NCBI GenBank assembly: GCA_951802425.1
Contig: OX637802.1
Location: forward strand, 2,790,001-2,854,000
Direction: 5' to 3'
DNA length: 64,000 bases
Source: Clavaria fumosa
Lineage: Eukaryota > Basidiomycota > Agaricomycetes > Agaricales > Clavariaceae
Part shown: positions 12,601 to 24,518 of the stretch, piece by piece
How the letters are laid out: every line of letters starts with the position of its first letter
How positions within the stretch are numbered: position 1 is the stretch's first letter
Translations under genes and position numbers: made by a program
The notes under the pieces: model-generated
Seen by the model: only the letters and a program-made list of their open reading frames with translations
The model's database searches: none
Told to the model about the DNA's origin: nothing

Positions 12601-14286
12601 CACAAGTCCTCGCAGCGGGTCATCGACGACTATAATGCGCAATTCCATAAATTGTCCGACGCCTTGAACACTGCGAAAGCTTCGTTTGACGCCGCGACAC
12701 AGCGTGCGCAAAAGGCCCTTCAGGTCAATATCTTCTGACCCTTACGAATTGAACCGTTCTGAATAACTGACTGTGTTGCGCAGGATGCTAATAATGACCG
12801 CGGCAGGAAATTGGCTGATGCGCAGGCTAAGTTGACATCTGCCCAAAAGTAATGTCTTTCGATTATTTCTTTCGCCGGACGCCCTTCTGATAGAGGCCAT
12901 GTTTTGTTGCAGCGACTGGGCAAATCGCATTCGGAGTGCGCAACAGGACGTCGACAATGCTGAACGCAAGACGAATAACGATATTAAAGAGTACGTTGCC
13001 TGAGATCTGTGCATGTGTGGCGCAACCTCTAATCATTCCTCCCTCCCTTCAGTGCCCAGGGTAAAGTCGACAGTGCAAAGAGTGCGGTCGACTCGCTGCA
13101 GGGGGAGATCGATGCTACCCAGCGAGATATCGATAAGGCGAAGAGCAACCCTATCCCTATCCCTGTCCCTCCCGTCCCTCCTATTCCCTGGCCTCCATTC
13201 TCTATCCCGTCCATCCCGTCCATCCCGTCCATCCCGTCCATCCCGTCCATCCCGTCCATCCCTCACATTCCAAATCCTTTCGGGTTCATTGCAATTCATC
13301 CTCCCGTTGCAGCTCTCGGTATTGCGGATGGTGGTGTCTTTTCGCTTCCTGTCCTTGAGGCTAAGGTTGGTGACCTTCGTCGTCTGCATAATGTATTGCT
13401 TGACAATCGTATCTTCATTAGCTCCGCACACTGCAGGCCTCGAAGCTTGCCGCGGACGGAGTGTTGGCTGCTGCCAAGGCTGTTCTCACTGGTGGTGCGA
13501 TTGCAGCTGACCAAGTAGCATTCGCGGCAGCACGAGCTACTCTCGACGCTACTAAACAATCAGGTGCTGCTGCCATCGACGCAGCTAAGAAGTCTGTGCA
13601 ACTCACGGATCAGGCAACCGCTGCCGCTGTCAATGCGGCACAGGCCGGAATTGAAGCCGCAAAGAGAGGGTCTGAGGCTGTTGCATTTCAAGCTGCCCAA
13701 CAAGCATTGTCTTCATTTCAAACGGCAGGCGCAGCCGCTCTTCACGCCGCTCAGCAGGTGCTTCTGTTTGTTGACTTGATTGCATTCCGAATCTCATCCG
13801 TTTTTGTTTAGGCTGTTGATGCCCTCATTCAATCAAGTGAATGGCTTGCGTATCAATCCGCGTCGGCCGGTCTTTCCGTTGCGAAGCAGGTCACCCCGGC
13901 CTTGCAAGCCGCAAATGCCGCTCTTGGTGTGGCGAAAGACGCCGCGAACGCGACCCTCTCGGCAGCAGCGTGGGTTGCGAAACACGGCGCCTCGCTCTTC
14001 AATATCGAGGAGATTCGCCTTTCCGGCGCCTTGAAGGCCATCGCAACTGGGGGTGAAGCATTCTCCGCTGAGATTAAGGGGGAAGTCGCGGCGAAGCCGT
14101 TTGATTTGAAGTTGGGATTCGATCCCCGAAAGACGGGTGAATTCTTGGGGGAGATTTTCAAGCAGTGCGTTGCGCTTTTCATTTTTTGTATTGGATCTTG
14201 ACCCCTCAACTGACCCTCTTTTTTTTTTTTTTTTTTTTTGCTTCAGCTTGTGGGACGAGATCAAATCAGGGAAAATCAGCTTCTAG
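6615..14286 (+). CDS. Large unknown multi-exon protein, tandem copy 2 (complete, ~2,020 aa)
   Basis: Unrecognised family. Exons: 6615-6737, 6782-7161, 7217-7246, 7298-7841, 7899-7967, 8021-8134, 8195-8214, 8271-8463, 8553-9286, 9330-9488, 9545-9767, 9826-10077, 10136-10765, 10824-10932, 10994-11262, 11322-11476, 11534-11622, 11683-11798, 11857-12030, 12093-12313, 12376-12493, 12553-12723, 12784-12848, 12913-12990, 13053-13365, 13437-13757, 13812-14164, 14247-14286. All phases agree and total 6,063 nt. Layout: Ser tract (residues 12-24), mixed alpha/beta to about 490, Ser/Thr/Ala/Pro-rich stretch in exon 9, beta-rich block about 790-1530, charged Ala-rich coiled-coil-like segment 1535-1710, Pro-rich (IPS)6 near 1730, Ala-rich helices 1784-1950, short tail ending in ISF. 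No signal peptide or membrane helix seen. Least certain: the 44-bp intron after exon 1 and the donors after exons 3 and 9. The intron at 8135 uses a GC donor. No domain suggests an enzyme. Confidence 0.82.
6651..6686 (+). repeat. AGC microsatellite (poly-Ser) in exon 1
   Basis: Twelve AGC triplets directly after an AGT codon encode 13 Ser residues near the N-terminus of copy 2. The same tract occurs in copy 3 (14605-14640). A splice from 6649 to 6710 would remove it and also restore frame, so its translation is probable, not proven. Confidence 0.85.
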
Positions 14287-14497
14287 TCACCGTAACGTAA
14301 CCATGTACAATGTTTTGTGTAGGATTACTATTACCATTTCGAGTCTCGGATGTCAAGCCTGTGTGTTGACGTGTGTGTACACGGTGAAACGCGATCGCGG
14401 TAGGTTTCTCACGCAAGAATGACGGTGCCTCAATCACACCGATTCCATATTCTCTGCAATGTTGGTGAGCGGTAGCACTTGCTCTCGCCATGGTGGG

Positions 14498-14504
14498 TAT
14501 AAAA
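14498..14504 (+). promoter_or_regulatory. TATA box of tandem copy 3
   Basis: TATAAAA 65-71 bp upstream of the ATG at 14569, identical to the copy-2 promoter 7,954 bp earlier. Confidence 0.7.
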
Positions 14505-14568
14505 GTACGGCTTGCTCACATGCAGAGATTCGGTAGACCCCGATACTGGTCTCCTTCTCTCTCCTACA

Positions 14569-14604
14569 ATGTCTTTCGCTTTTTCTCCCACCTTTACTCC
14601 AAGT

Positions 14605-14643
<39 letters not shown>

Positions 14644-17600
14644 GGCACTACCGGTCCTCCTCAGATGGTTGCAGACGAGGATCCTATCGAAGTGTCCGGC
14701 CACGGCTGGAGAGACCCCCCCGATACGAACGACAGAATAACGGTCTGTGCGTACCTAACTATGGCGACCCTTCGTCCTTCCCAGGAATACCGACCGTCTT
14801 CTCAGGGTTTCTACGTATATATCACCTCGACGTCCCAGGAGACACAAGGGAATTTATCCAACTAAACGAGGGTTCGGGCAATGGCCTCTTGAGCATCCCG
14901 TACATCCTCCTCGAGGACCTGCGGATGCGCATCGTTCCTGATAATGAGGCCGTTGCAATCAAGATGTTTCAAGAGGACCGCCAGAAACATCTTCCAGTCT
15001 TGTACGACTCCAGTGGCAGGCAAATACAAACGCTCCTTGACCGCGAGACGCGTGCCTCGGCGAAGCTGGCTGCAACTGGCCCTTTGAGCGATTGGGCTTG
15101 GATCATTGTCGAGCAGTGCGTGCCTTTTTCACTAGCTACATGGTTTTTTTGATGCTGATCTTTTATTCAGGTGGAGAGCGGCTGCTTATAGAGCTCGTAT
15201 GTCCTACCTTACAAACTCATTACTCATTTTCGTTCGTTTCTGATTGACAAGGCTTGGAAACACAGAGCAAGGCCGGCCCTCTGAGGGGTACGACCCTGCA
15301 GTGCGTTACTGGAGGCCCTGGCCAACAAACGGCGGAAATACGGCTCCTCCTTCTCCGAAACCCCTGAATCTCTATATCGTACCCATCGGGAGAACCACCG
15401 TGGCGGCGCTCGAAACCGCCTTCGAGACTATCTACAATGATAAGAATGCTCATGACCTCGGCGTACCCAAGGAACTAGTCAAAGTCCAAGCCCTTCCTCC
15501 CCAGGACGGTGAAATCGTGTCGACGGATTTCTTCAAGATGTGGTCTTTGTATGTGGAGAAGGGCCAGAGGGCAGTTTTGTTTGGGACCGTGATCAAGCCT
15601 TGGGAATACGGCTTCCCCACTGTTCCCCAGCTGCAACAGTTTCATAAAGATTTCTTTAGCAACAAAGATTCTTTATTTAGATATCAAGATTCGGCGACGT
15701 GGTCGTCTATCACTTCTAAGAAAGTAGGTTACGCGGATGGAAGCAAGAGGGAAGTGACTCAACAATCCGTCATGAATCACGCCAGCGCATCATATGTGAG
15801 TTCTCAAGTGAGACTTCTGGAGCCTTGTTCACTTTTTGGTCTTTTGTAAAAGTTCGGCAGACCAAACTATGCTCCAGGTTACCCAGACAAATATATTCCG
15901 TCATTGAAATACGGCGCTGAGGTGAATCAGCTGAAATGTAACCATTTTATTCTGAACCTGATACCTTATTACAGTGGCTCCATCGTTCGGCATTCTCTTT
16001 TGGGGGGTTTGTCGGCGTCAGTGGGAATGTACAGGCAACACTGCAGAGCTCACAGGCTGTTCAAAATTTGGTTTACGGTTTATACGAGGCATGCATCAAC
16101 GGTGACCTTATTTTCCTCCCCATAAAGTAATGTGGTATTGTGTTGCAGGCGAATACTATGATGCTGCGGTTCGTGCCCTTGCCTTGACCTTGGCCGTCTG
16201 CCAATCCTAATCACTCATATGTAGCGCCGAGTCCGCTATCAAGGCGGCTATCCGTGCAGACCCTAAGAGGACCTTCGGTCTTAGGACCCAGCTCCTTGCG
16301 GGAGGGATAATCAAGGCCAATCGCTCAACGTTTGCGGATGGTGCAGAAGGCAAAGCTCCGGATGCTGAGTTTCTCAAGGCACAGTACTCCTGGTTTTCAC
16401 CGCAGCTTTCGTATTCGGTCTCTGAAATAAGCTCTGTGGGTTGTTTTTTTTTTTCGGGAACGATCGTTCACCCGCGTGTCCCGGTTTCTGATCTTCACCA
16501 TGGCAGAGAGTCGGGTTCGGTTTTCTTGCGGGCGAACAGACATTCAGTTTGTTGTCCCGGCAAACGCCTTTAGCGCTTGAAGTTGCCTTTGATGCTGAGT
16601 TGATCAAGGCCTATTTTATCCCCGCCACATCCTCGTCGTCTTCTTCACTGTCGGGATCGTTGTCATCTTCGCCCTCGTCTTCATTGCCTATGCGTTTCAC
16701 GGCTTCTGTGCCCGCCACTTCGTCCCTCTTTGTCTCAAGCCCGTCTACCCTCGCCCTCGTCCCACCCAACGCTGCCCCCGCCCCTCTTGTCAAAGCTGCC
16801 CTCTCCATCGGCTCGAATCCTTATGACACAGGCGCCTCGACCACGACCGCCGATCCCCACGTCGCGATCCCGACCGCGTCCATCCACCGACCCGCAGCCG
16901 CCCTCGTGCGCATCCCATCCGCGATGCGCAAGGACCTCGTGCCCGACCCGCACACGCTCTCGCCCTCCGCGCTTACGGCGTGGACGGCGGCGCAGCGGAG
17001 CGTGTCCGCGCTCCAGATTCACGGCATCTCTGTCATGAATCCCACGGTCGTGCGGAGGGCTGTGATTAACGCCGCCGATGAGCCTGCTGCCAAGGCTGGT
17101 GTCGCATCCGTTGGAATTGTCTCCAACGTCCTGGCTGTTAAGCCCGGGGCTACTCCGCCTCCCGATGGTTTCGTCTTGACAGGGGATATTAACCCGTTTA
17201 ACATCGCCAGCCTCAAAGGTATGCTGATTATTCCCTGGCCGTTTGTCTGTTTCTTGACGCAGCTTGTTAGCCAAACTTTACAGCTGGCACGGCCCTTCTC
17301 CTGCTTGGGTACATCCGACTGTGGGACTGGCGCCTATGTACCTAATGGCAAAACTCCCTGATAACCTCAAACTATCAACTGTTATCCCGCTCCTGAAGTC
17401 CACCCTATATGATAAACTCAATTTCAAGAATACCTCTTTCACGTGCCATTACTTTTTATCTCACGCTCTCATTTCGGCTGCTCACATTGCTATCATAGGT
17501 ACCAAAACTACAACTTCGAGAAAGACAAAGATCTGGGCTTGCATATCGATGCAGATATCGAGATCGACTCGTCTTTCGGCATCCTCCACGACATTCTCGT

Positions 17601-20600
17601 CACAGCCTTCAAAATCCCGAATCCGAAGCTACATGTACACGGCGCACTTGGCGGGCAGACCCTCGAGGATCCATTGAACATCACCTCGTTTGTGCTGGAG
17701 GGCATCTTTGCTGGTATCAGGGTAATGATGGTCTTTCTCTCACTGTGGTTTGGGTTCTGAGATTGCCCCATGTTTTCAGTTGAGCCCGTTTGACGGGTTG
17801 AAACTGACGGAGACTGGTCTGCGTCTGTATGGTATCCCGTCCGCGTCTTACCCTGACTGGACGATGCGCATGAAATATGACTTCAGTATCAATGGCAAGA
17901 TGACCATCAGCGCGCCAGGTGGGCCATTAGCCCTCGACTACTCCATTGGTGCAGGTAGCAGTATGGCACATTTGCAAGCTACTGTAAAGGGAGAGGTATG
18001 GCCCAATGCTTTTGGTGTGAAAGGCATGAACGTGGGTCCGACTAAGTCAGCGACGAATAATTTGTTAATCCGCACACGCGCATATACAGCTCGACTCGAT
18101 CAACTTCAACGCTTCATTTGATACTAAACAGCCATTGAAAACTCTTCAATTCGACGTTGAGGCTGCCTTTGATGGCGACACTGTGACTGCCTTCTTCCTA
18201 GGCTCTTACAGTCCCGGAGGAGCGTACCATTTGACCGCGACAGTCCAGAATTTCGGCTTCGATGGCGTTCTGGATGTCTTCAAGCACATTGGTGGTGGAA
18301 CTCTACAGGTGCCTAACGTCGACATTGATGTCGGATCTGCCACTCTGGAAATTCAATCTGGAACACTCTCTGTCACCGTTTCGCGTCTCAAGGTGTCATC
18401 GTTCGCTGCCCTAGACGTCGTTCTGGTAATATCGAGTGCTGGAGTGATGTTGCAGGGTAATCTGATTGACGATACTCTGAGTCTCCATGACGTCGATATT
18501 AAGAAAGCTTACGTCAAAGTCGACATCGCCAAGTCTGGATCTGGAAAGACTTCCGACGTCGTGCTTGGAGGGGAAGTGCAGTTCCAGGGAATCACCATCG
18601 ACGCTATTGTCCATCTCTACCCCTCCTCTGATGGCAACAAGGGCATCGAATGGACTGTAGTCGGCGCAATGTCCAGTTCTGGGGATCTTTCGCTCTCGTC
18701 TTTGATAACCGAACTGAAGGTTTGTGCTCGTCGTTGCTCTCATGAAGATCTTGTAGATGCTTATGTGAGGTTAACAGGGCTCTTTCATGGATGGGATTGT
18801 TCTCCGCAGTGCCTCCTTAATTGTAGCATCAAAGGACGACCCGTCGCTTGGAGCTGTGCTCTCTAAGCCGTATCCTGTGAAAAAAGGTGTTTTGCGCCGT
18901 CAAGTCTTTCGGTGACACGACTTGCTCACTATTTCATCATCGTTCAGGTGTCCAAGTCTGCGCTGAGCTCGGCGAGCTGCCAGCCCTCAATTCCCTTACT
19001 AGATCCTCGACGCCTGGTTTGCTTCTCCACGCCGGATGGAGTTCCGCCACTGGCTTCACCCTTGATATTGTGCTGCCCACTCCCTCGACTGTCAACCTTG
19101 GACGTGGCATCACCACCGACCCCTTCAAATTACGGATCGAGACGAAACCTCCAATGCTTGAGTTGATAGCTGGCGTCAAGACTCCAGTCCCGAAACAGAG
19201 CGATCCGTTAGATTTCGTAAGCTTGCTTTCTCATTCTTTCGTCCACGGTAGTAATGAGCGTCGGCATGCTTGTAGAGCATGATTCTTTCCTTCAATTTGA
19301 TCGAGGCCATTGCTACTGGGCAGTTGCACGGCTACTGGATTAATCCTTTCGGCATCAGCGACCGTATCAAGATCGGGCCCGACTTGGCTCTCTCCATTAA
19401 TATTATATTCGCTCAATTTGTGTCGACTGGGTGCGTGTTTCGGCCGATTGTCTTCTACATTACCGCTGACCATTACGTATTTAACAGTACGCCAAGTGGC
19501 TTAGGCTTCGTTGGAGGACTCCAAATCGGAAAGACTTCTGCCCAAGTCGCGTTTCAAGTCAGTGAAGACCCATCGCGTAGGTTGTTCAATACTTGGTCAT
19601 TTGGGAGTTGCTACATCTTCTCTCCGCTCGTTCCAGGTGAGGTACTCAAGGTCGAGGTGAAGAAACTGGACATCAACGATGTGGTCTCACTTGCTTGTGA
19701 TGTGACCAAATTGAACATTCCGCAGCCCCCGAATTTCCTCGACTTTGAGGATGTTAGTCTCTACATCTGCCCGGTTGGAACGACGATAGGAACCATCGTG
19801 TATCCGCAAGGTTTCTCGTTCTCTGCGGTCCGCATGCGCAATCAGCATGTCAGACCTCAAGATTGCGGGTGGAGTGGACAACTTCTCCCTTGGGCCTCTT
19901 GTTGTGCGGGGTCAGAACGGGCCCCGTGCTACGTTGGATATTCAGATTGGAACTACGACCCAGATGGGACACGTTGACGGGCTGGTACGAATCTTATATC
20001 GTTCCCATGATCCTATGGCCTTGCTTAGAAAAATATTCTTCGTCAGGTTGAGCTCTTCGACGTCAGCGAATCTATCAGCATTAACTTCAGTGTCCTCCCG
20101 TCGATCACCTTCCAATTTGACATGGTCCTCCATTTCACCTCCCTTCTCACATACAGTGTCCATGCCGCTTTGATTGGCAGTGTCACCGATCTTAGCAATC
20201 TGTCCAATCTCGATTTTGAATTCCTTGCCGTACTGCCGCAGCACATCCTTGACTATGTCAATGAACAGTAAGAGCTGTTCCCACCCTCCGAAAGCCCGTT
20301 CGTTTCCTGGACTTACCCTCGGATTCCAGATTGCAAGCCCAATTTGAGCTCGCTAAACACGCAGCCGATGAAGGGATCGCTTCGGCACAGGCAAAGGTAT
20401 CCGCGGCGCAACAGGACGCGGACGCGGGGATAGCAGCGGCTCAAAAGGTCGTGTCATTTTTCTCCGGTCCGCCGTACTTCAACTCATGGCAGGGCTTGAA
20501 TATGTAGACCCTGGATGCCGCATTTGCGTCCTGGCAAGCCAAATCGGATGCTGTTCACAAGTCCTCGCAGCGGGTCATCGATGACTATAATGCGCAATTC

Positions 20601-22276
20601 CATAAATTGTCTGACGCCTTGAACACTGCGAAAGCTTCGTTTGACGACGCGACACAGCGTGCGCAAAATGCCCTCCAGGTCAATTTCTTCTGATCCTTAC
20701 GAATTGAACCGTTCTGAATATGTTGCGCAGGATGCCAATAATGTCCGCGGCCAGAAATTGGCTGATGCGCAGGCTACGTTGACATCTACCCAAAAGTAAT
20801 GTCTTTTGATTATTTTCTTCACCAGATGCCCTCCTGATAGAGGTCACGCTCTGCAGCGACTGGGAAAATCGCATTCAGAATGCACAACAAGACGTCGACA
20901 ATGCTGAACGCAAGATGAACAACGATATAAAGGAGTACGTTGCCTGAGATCTGTGCATGTATGGTGCAACCTCTCATCATTCTTCCCTTCAGTGCCCAGG
21001 GTAAAGTCGACAGTGCACAGAGTGCGGTCGACTCGCTGCAGGGGGAGATCGATGCTACCCAGCGAGATATTGATAAGGCGAAGAGCAACCCTATCCCTAT
21101 CCCTATCCCTATCCCTCCTATTCCCTGGCCTCCATTCTCTATCCCGTCCATCCCGTCCATCCCGTCCATCCCGTCCGTCCCGTCCATCCCATCCATCCCA
21201 TCCATCCCGTCCATCCCGTCCGTCCCGTCCATCCCATCCATCCCATCCATCCCATCCATCCCATCCATCCCAAATCCTTTCGGTTTCATTGCAATCCATC
21301 CTCCCGTTGCAGCCCTCGATATTGCGGATGGTGGTGCCTTTTCGCTTCCTGTCCTTGAGGCCAAGGTTGGTGACCTTCGTCATCTGCATAATGTATTGCT
21401 TGACAATCGTATCTTTATTAGCTCCGCGGTCTGCAGGCCTCGAAGCTTGCCGCAGACGGAGTATTGGCTGCTGCCAAGGCTGCCCTCACTGGTGGTGCGA
21501 TTGCGGCTGACCAAGTAGCATTCGCGACAGCACGAGCTACTCTCGACATTACTAATCAATCAGGTGCTGCCGCCATCGACGCAGCTCAAAAGTCTTTGCA
21601 ACTTATGGATCAGGCAACCGCTGCCGCTGTCAATGGCCGGAATTGAAGCCGCAAATAGAGGGTCTGAGGCTGTTGCGTATCAAGCTGCCCAACAAACGTT
21701 GTCTTCATTTCAAACGGCAGGCGCAGCCGCTCTTCGAGCTGCTCAGCAGGTGCTTCTGTTTGTTTACTTGATTGCATTCTGAATCCCATCCGTGTTTGTT
21801 AGGCTGTTGATGCCCTCATTCAATCAAGTGAATGGCTTGCGTATCAATCCGCGTCGGCCGGTCTTTCCGCCGCGAAGCAGGTCACCCCGGCCTTGCAAGC
21901 CGCAAATGCCGCTCTTAGTGTGGCGAAAGATGCCGCGAACGCGACCCTCTCGGCAGCAGCGTGGGTTGCGAAACACGGCACCTCGCTCTTCAATATCGAG
22001 GAGATTCGCCTTTCCGGCGCCTTGAAGGCCATCGCAACTGGGGGTGAAGCGTTCTCCGCTGAGATCAAAGGCGAAGTCGCGGCGAAACCGTTTGATTTGA
22101 AGTTGGGATTCGATCCCCGAAAGACGGGTGAATTCTTGGGGGAGATTTTCAAGCAGTGCGTTGCGCTTTTCATTTTTGTATTGGATCTTGACCCCTCAAC
22201 TGACCCTCTTTTTTTTTTTTTTTTTTTTTGCTTCAGCTTGTGGGACGAGATCAAATCAGGGAAAATCAGCTTGTAG
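14569..22276 (+). pseudogene. Large unknown multi-exon protein, tandem copy 3 (frameshifted near 3' end)
   Basis: Same gene as copy 2. Exons through about exon 19 sit exactly 7,954 bp downstream of those of copy 2 and match them; beyond 19926 it diverges. Exon 25 has 14 Ile/Val-Pro-Ser units rather than six. In exon 26, near 21635, copy 3 lacks 8 bp present in copies 1 and 2, so the Ala-rich frame runs into TGA at 21644-21646. This loses the last part of exon 26 plus exons 27-28, roughly 170 residues. The lost exons are still present and well conserved, with the old stop (TAG) at 22274-22276, so the lesion looks young. The truncated protein would still contain everything up to the first Ala-rich segment and might be made. 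The intron at 16089 has a GC donor, as in copy 2. Confidence 0.8.
21141..21266 (+). repeat. 9-bp coding minisatellite, 14 units (Ile/Val-Pro-Ser)
   Basis: Expanded version of the six-unit array in copies 1 and 2. Twelve units encode IPS and two encode VPS, placed five units apart (the fifth and tenth), which suggests an internal block duplication. The frame is kept. Confidence 0.9.
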
Positions 22277-22379
22277 TCATCGTAACCATGTACAATGTTT
22301 TGTGTAGGATTACTATTACCATTTTCGAGTCTCAGATGTCAAGCCTGCCCCACACATGCCATGTTTACAGGGTTGTGTG

Positions 22380-23618
22380 TAGTGATGTGCCGGCCCGGCT
22401 TGGCCTGAAAGCCCCGGCTTTGGCCTGGCTTTTGGGGGCTCATGGCCTGTAAAAATCCCAGGCCGGGCCAGAGCCATATCCGGGGCTTGGCCTTGGCCTG
22501 GCCCTGGCCTGAGCCGTGGCCTGGAAATAAACTTTTCTATTTACTCTCAGATGTTGAAAAAACATATCAGCACCCCCCCCCAAAAAAAAACAGCCGCAGC
22601 CTCAGAAAAAAAAAGAAGAGCGTACCTCGCACCACCTCCGCACGGCCTCGCACCCGGCATCGTCATCCCGCGGCACACCGCTCACCACCAACTTCCGTCG
22701 GCGCTTCTCCCAACAGCAAGTCCCAACGACGCCGCAGCAGCATCACAACGACATCACAACAACACCCTCTCTCTCCCCCTCGCCCTCCCTCTCCTCCTCC
22801 TCCGCACGGAGCGCCGGTGCCCAGCGCGAGAACAGCGCGCAGCCAGCAGCAGCAGCGCCAGCGGCGGCGGCAGACAGGAAAGCAGGGAACCCCACCAACG
22901 AGGACGACGGCCCCGGTGTCGACATGTGTTTCGCGCTGCGCGTCGTCAGCCCCGGCCCCAGCATCGTCGTTGTTGCCATGTTCATGCCCGCACCACCTAT
23001 CCCGCCATCGCGCGTGAGCGTCTGCACCAGCTGCGAGTCCGACAGCATGTGCCGCAGCGGCGGCAGGTGCATCGTGGTGGGGGGGGGGGGCAGCGGCAGG
23101 CGTGAACGCTGCTTGTGTCGGCGCCGGCTCGTCCGCCGCTAGAACGGCTGTCTTCTCCGTCGTCTCCGCATGCACGTCCTTCCCAACCACGTCCTCCCCT
23201 TCCACACCAATCCCTGCCCAAACGTCATCCTGCACCCCCATCCCCAACCCAGACACAGGCAACCTGACGGGTGGACCACCACTGCCAACAATGATGGTGA
23301 CAACAGGAGTGAAGGCGACAATGGAAGAAGGGTGGCTGTTGGTCTTAACTGGTGTTGAGGATCTACCATGGAGAGACAGAGAGTTGTCACAGTGGTGTGA
23401 CGGTGTGACAGTGAAAGCCACGGCCTGAGGGCCTGGCTCTGGCCTGGAGAATTGCCAGGCCGGGCCAAAGCCAATGTCAGGCCAACACTTTTGGCCTGGC
23501 TTGGCTTGGCCTATTTTGGCCTGGCTTGGCTTGGCCTATTTTGGCCTGGCTTGGCTTGGCCTATTTTGGCCTGGCCCGGCTTGGCCCTTGGCCTGAAGCC
23601 GGGCCAAGCACATCACTA
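22380..23618. mobile_element. Non-autonomous hAT-like element, 1,239 bp
   Basis: Flanked by an 8-bp direct repeat GTTGTGTG (22372-22379 and 23619-23626). Ends are TAGTGATGTGC and its reverse complement, followed by GGCC-rich subterminal motifs (GGCCCGGC, TTGGCCTGG); terminal TAGTGATG with 8-bp duplications is typical of hAT elements. The right subterminal part has three tandem units of about 27 bp (TTGGCCTGGCTTGGC...). The GC-rich interior (about 22620-23420) is open on both strands but matches no transposase I know; it may be a captured fragment. Outside the duplication, the sequence continues the 3' flank shared with copies 1 and 2, which confirms an insertion. Confidence 0.85.
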
Positions 23619-23665
23619 GTTGTGTGTGTTGATGTGTGTGTACATGGTGAAATGTGATTGCAGTA

Positions 23666-24233
23666 CTGTGGCTGGTCAGGTACTTGGTCACACCAGGTAG
23701 TCAGTCAATGTTGAATTGCAAGTCTGGCATGCACTCCCTGCCCTCTTTTCTAGCTGGAACTGATTGACCACATGCCTACCTAGGCTGTGGATGTATATTG
23801 CTTGTAATAAATAGTAAGAACATGGAGTACAACTGCCATCTCTGTTGGTCAGAGCAAAATTCCCCAAAACACAGGTAGTCCAACTTGATAGGCATTGATT
23901 TCATTGTTTAGTCTAATAATGTTCTGGGTTTTGGTTTCACACATAACTAGAGACATATCTAATTAGATTTAATCACAACAGAAGGTGGAAATAGTCTTGC
24001 TTCATGTAGAATATTGAGTGTGACCAAGTTCCTGATCAGAGCCAAATGTGGACAGTCCACCACTGTCTCCAGTTCTACAAAGTTCACAGCAATACAAACA
24101 TTATTTATACTGCATCAATACATTATCAAGAAGTATGCCCAGCACCCTGAAAAGACCCTGTGTCATTACCTGTGAAATTGCAAGAGAATGAGGCCAAAAT
24201 AGCTAGTGTGACCGAGTACTAGGCCATGCACAG
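23666..24233. mobile_element. Tc1/mariner-like MITE, 568 bp
   Basis: Imperfect ~30-bp terminal inverted repeats start CTGTG and contain GGTCACAC near position 25; TA on both sides (23664-23665, 24234-24235). Removing it rejoins the copy-3 flank to match the flank of copies 1 and 2 (GATTGCAG-TAGG against GATCGCGG-TAGG). No coding capacity. Confidence 0.75.
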
Positions 24234-24258
24234 TAGGTGACAGTACCTCAATCACACT

Positions 24259-24518
24259 TTTCAGCAACGGCTGGGGATTCACGCGAGTGAGTCGAGACGT
24301 GAATCATATTGTAGTAGTGCAAGAGGTACAGACCTGGGGATTCACGCGAGTGAGTCGAGACGTGAATCCCCAACGAGTACATAGTACATGTTATAAAGGA
24401 GGAGGGCGGCACCATAGACAGGGAAGCATCACGGGATCCGCAAGGTGGGATCCGCGTTGCGGGAGTGTAAATGACAAAAGGTAGCTACAAGAAATAGAAA
24501 AGGCGGGAGCCAAAATGG
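24259..24518 (-). repeat. Copia A 3' LTR, outer piece
   Basis: Matches the right LTR up to the insertion point; the last seven bases (AAAATGG, 24512-24518) are the target-site copy of the 20.8-kb element. The remainder of this LTR lies at 45352-45416, 20.8 kb away. Confidence 0.9.

Larger units (their letters stand above)
3159..19926 (+). repeat. Recent 7,954-bp tandem duplication
   Basis: At an offset of 7,954 bp I see no difference between 3159-11972 and 11113-19926. The matching tract begins right after a C/T difference (3158 vs 11112) and ends at another (11973 vs 19927). The matching tract (8,814 bp) exceeds the unit by 860 bp, so the crossover lies somewhere in that 860-bp interval, around exons 15-19 of the gene. 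Outside this tract copies 1 and 3 show ordinary divergence from copy 2. The unit holds the 3' part of one gene, the spacer and the 5' part of the next. Confidence 0.9.

Noticed and set aside
22663..23421. 252-residue minus-strand open frame in the hAT element
   Set aside because: GC-rich sequence keeps several frames open on both strands; composition is Ala/Gly/His/Arg-rich with no motif.
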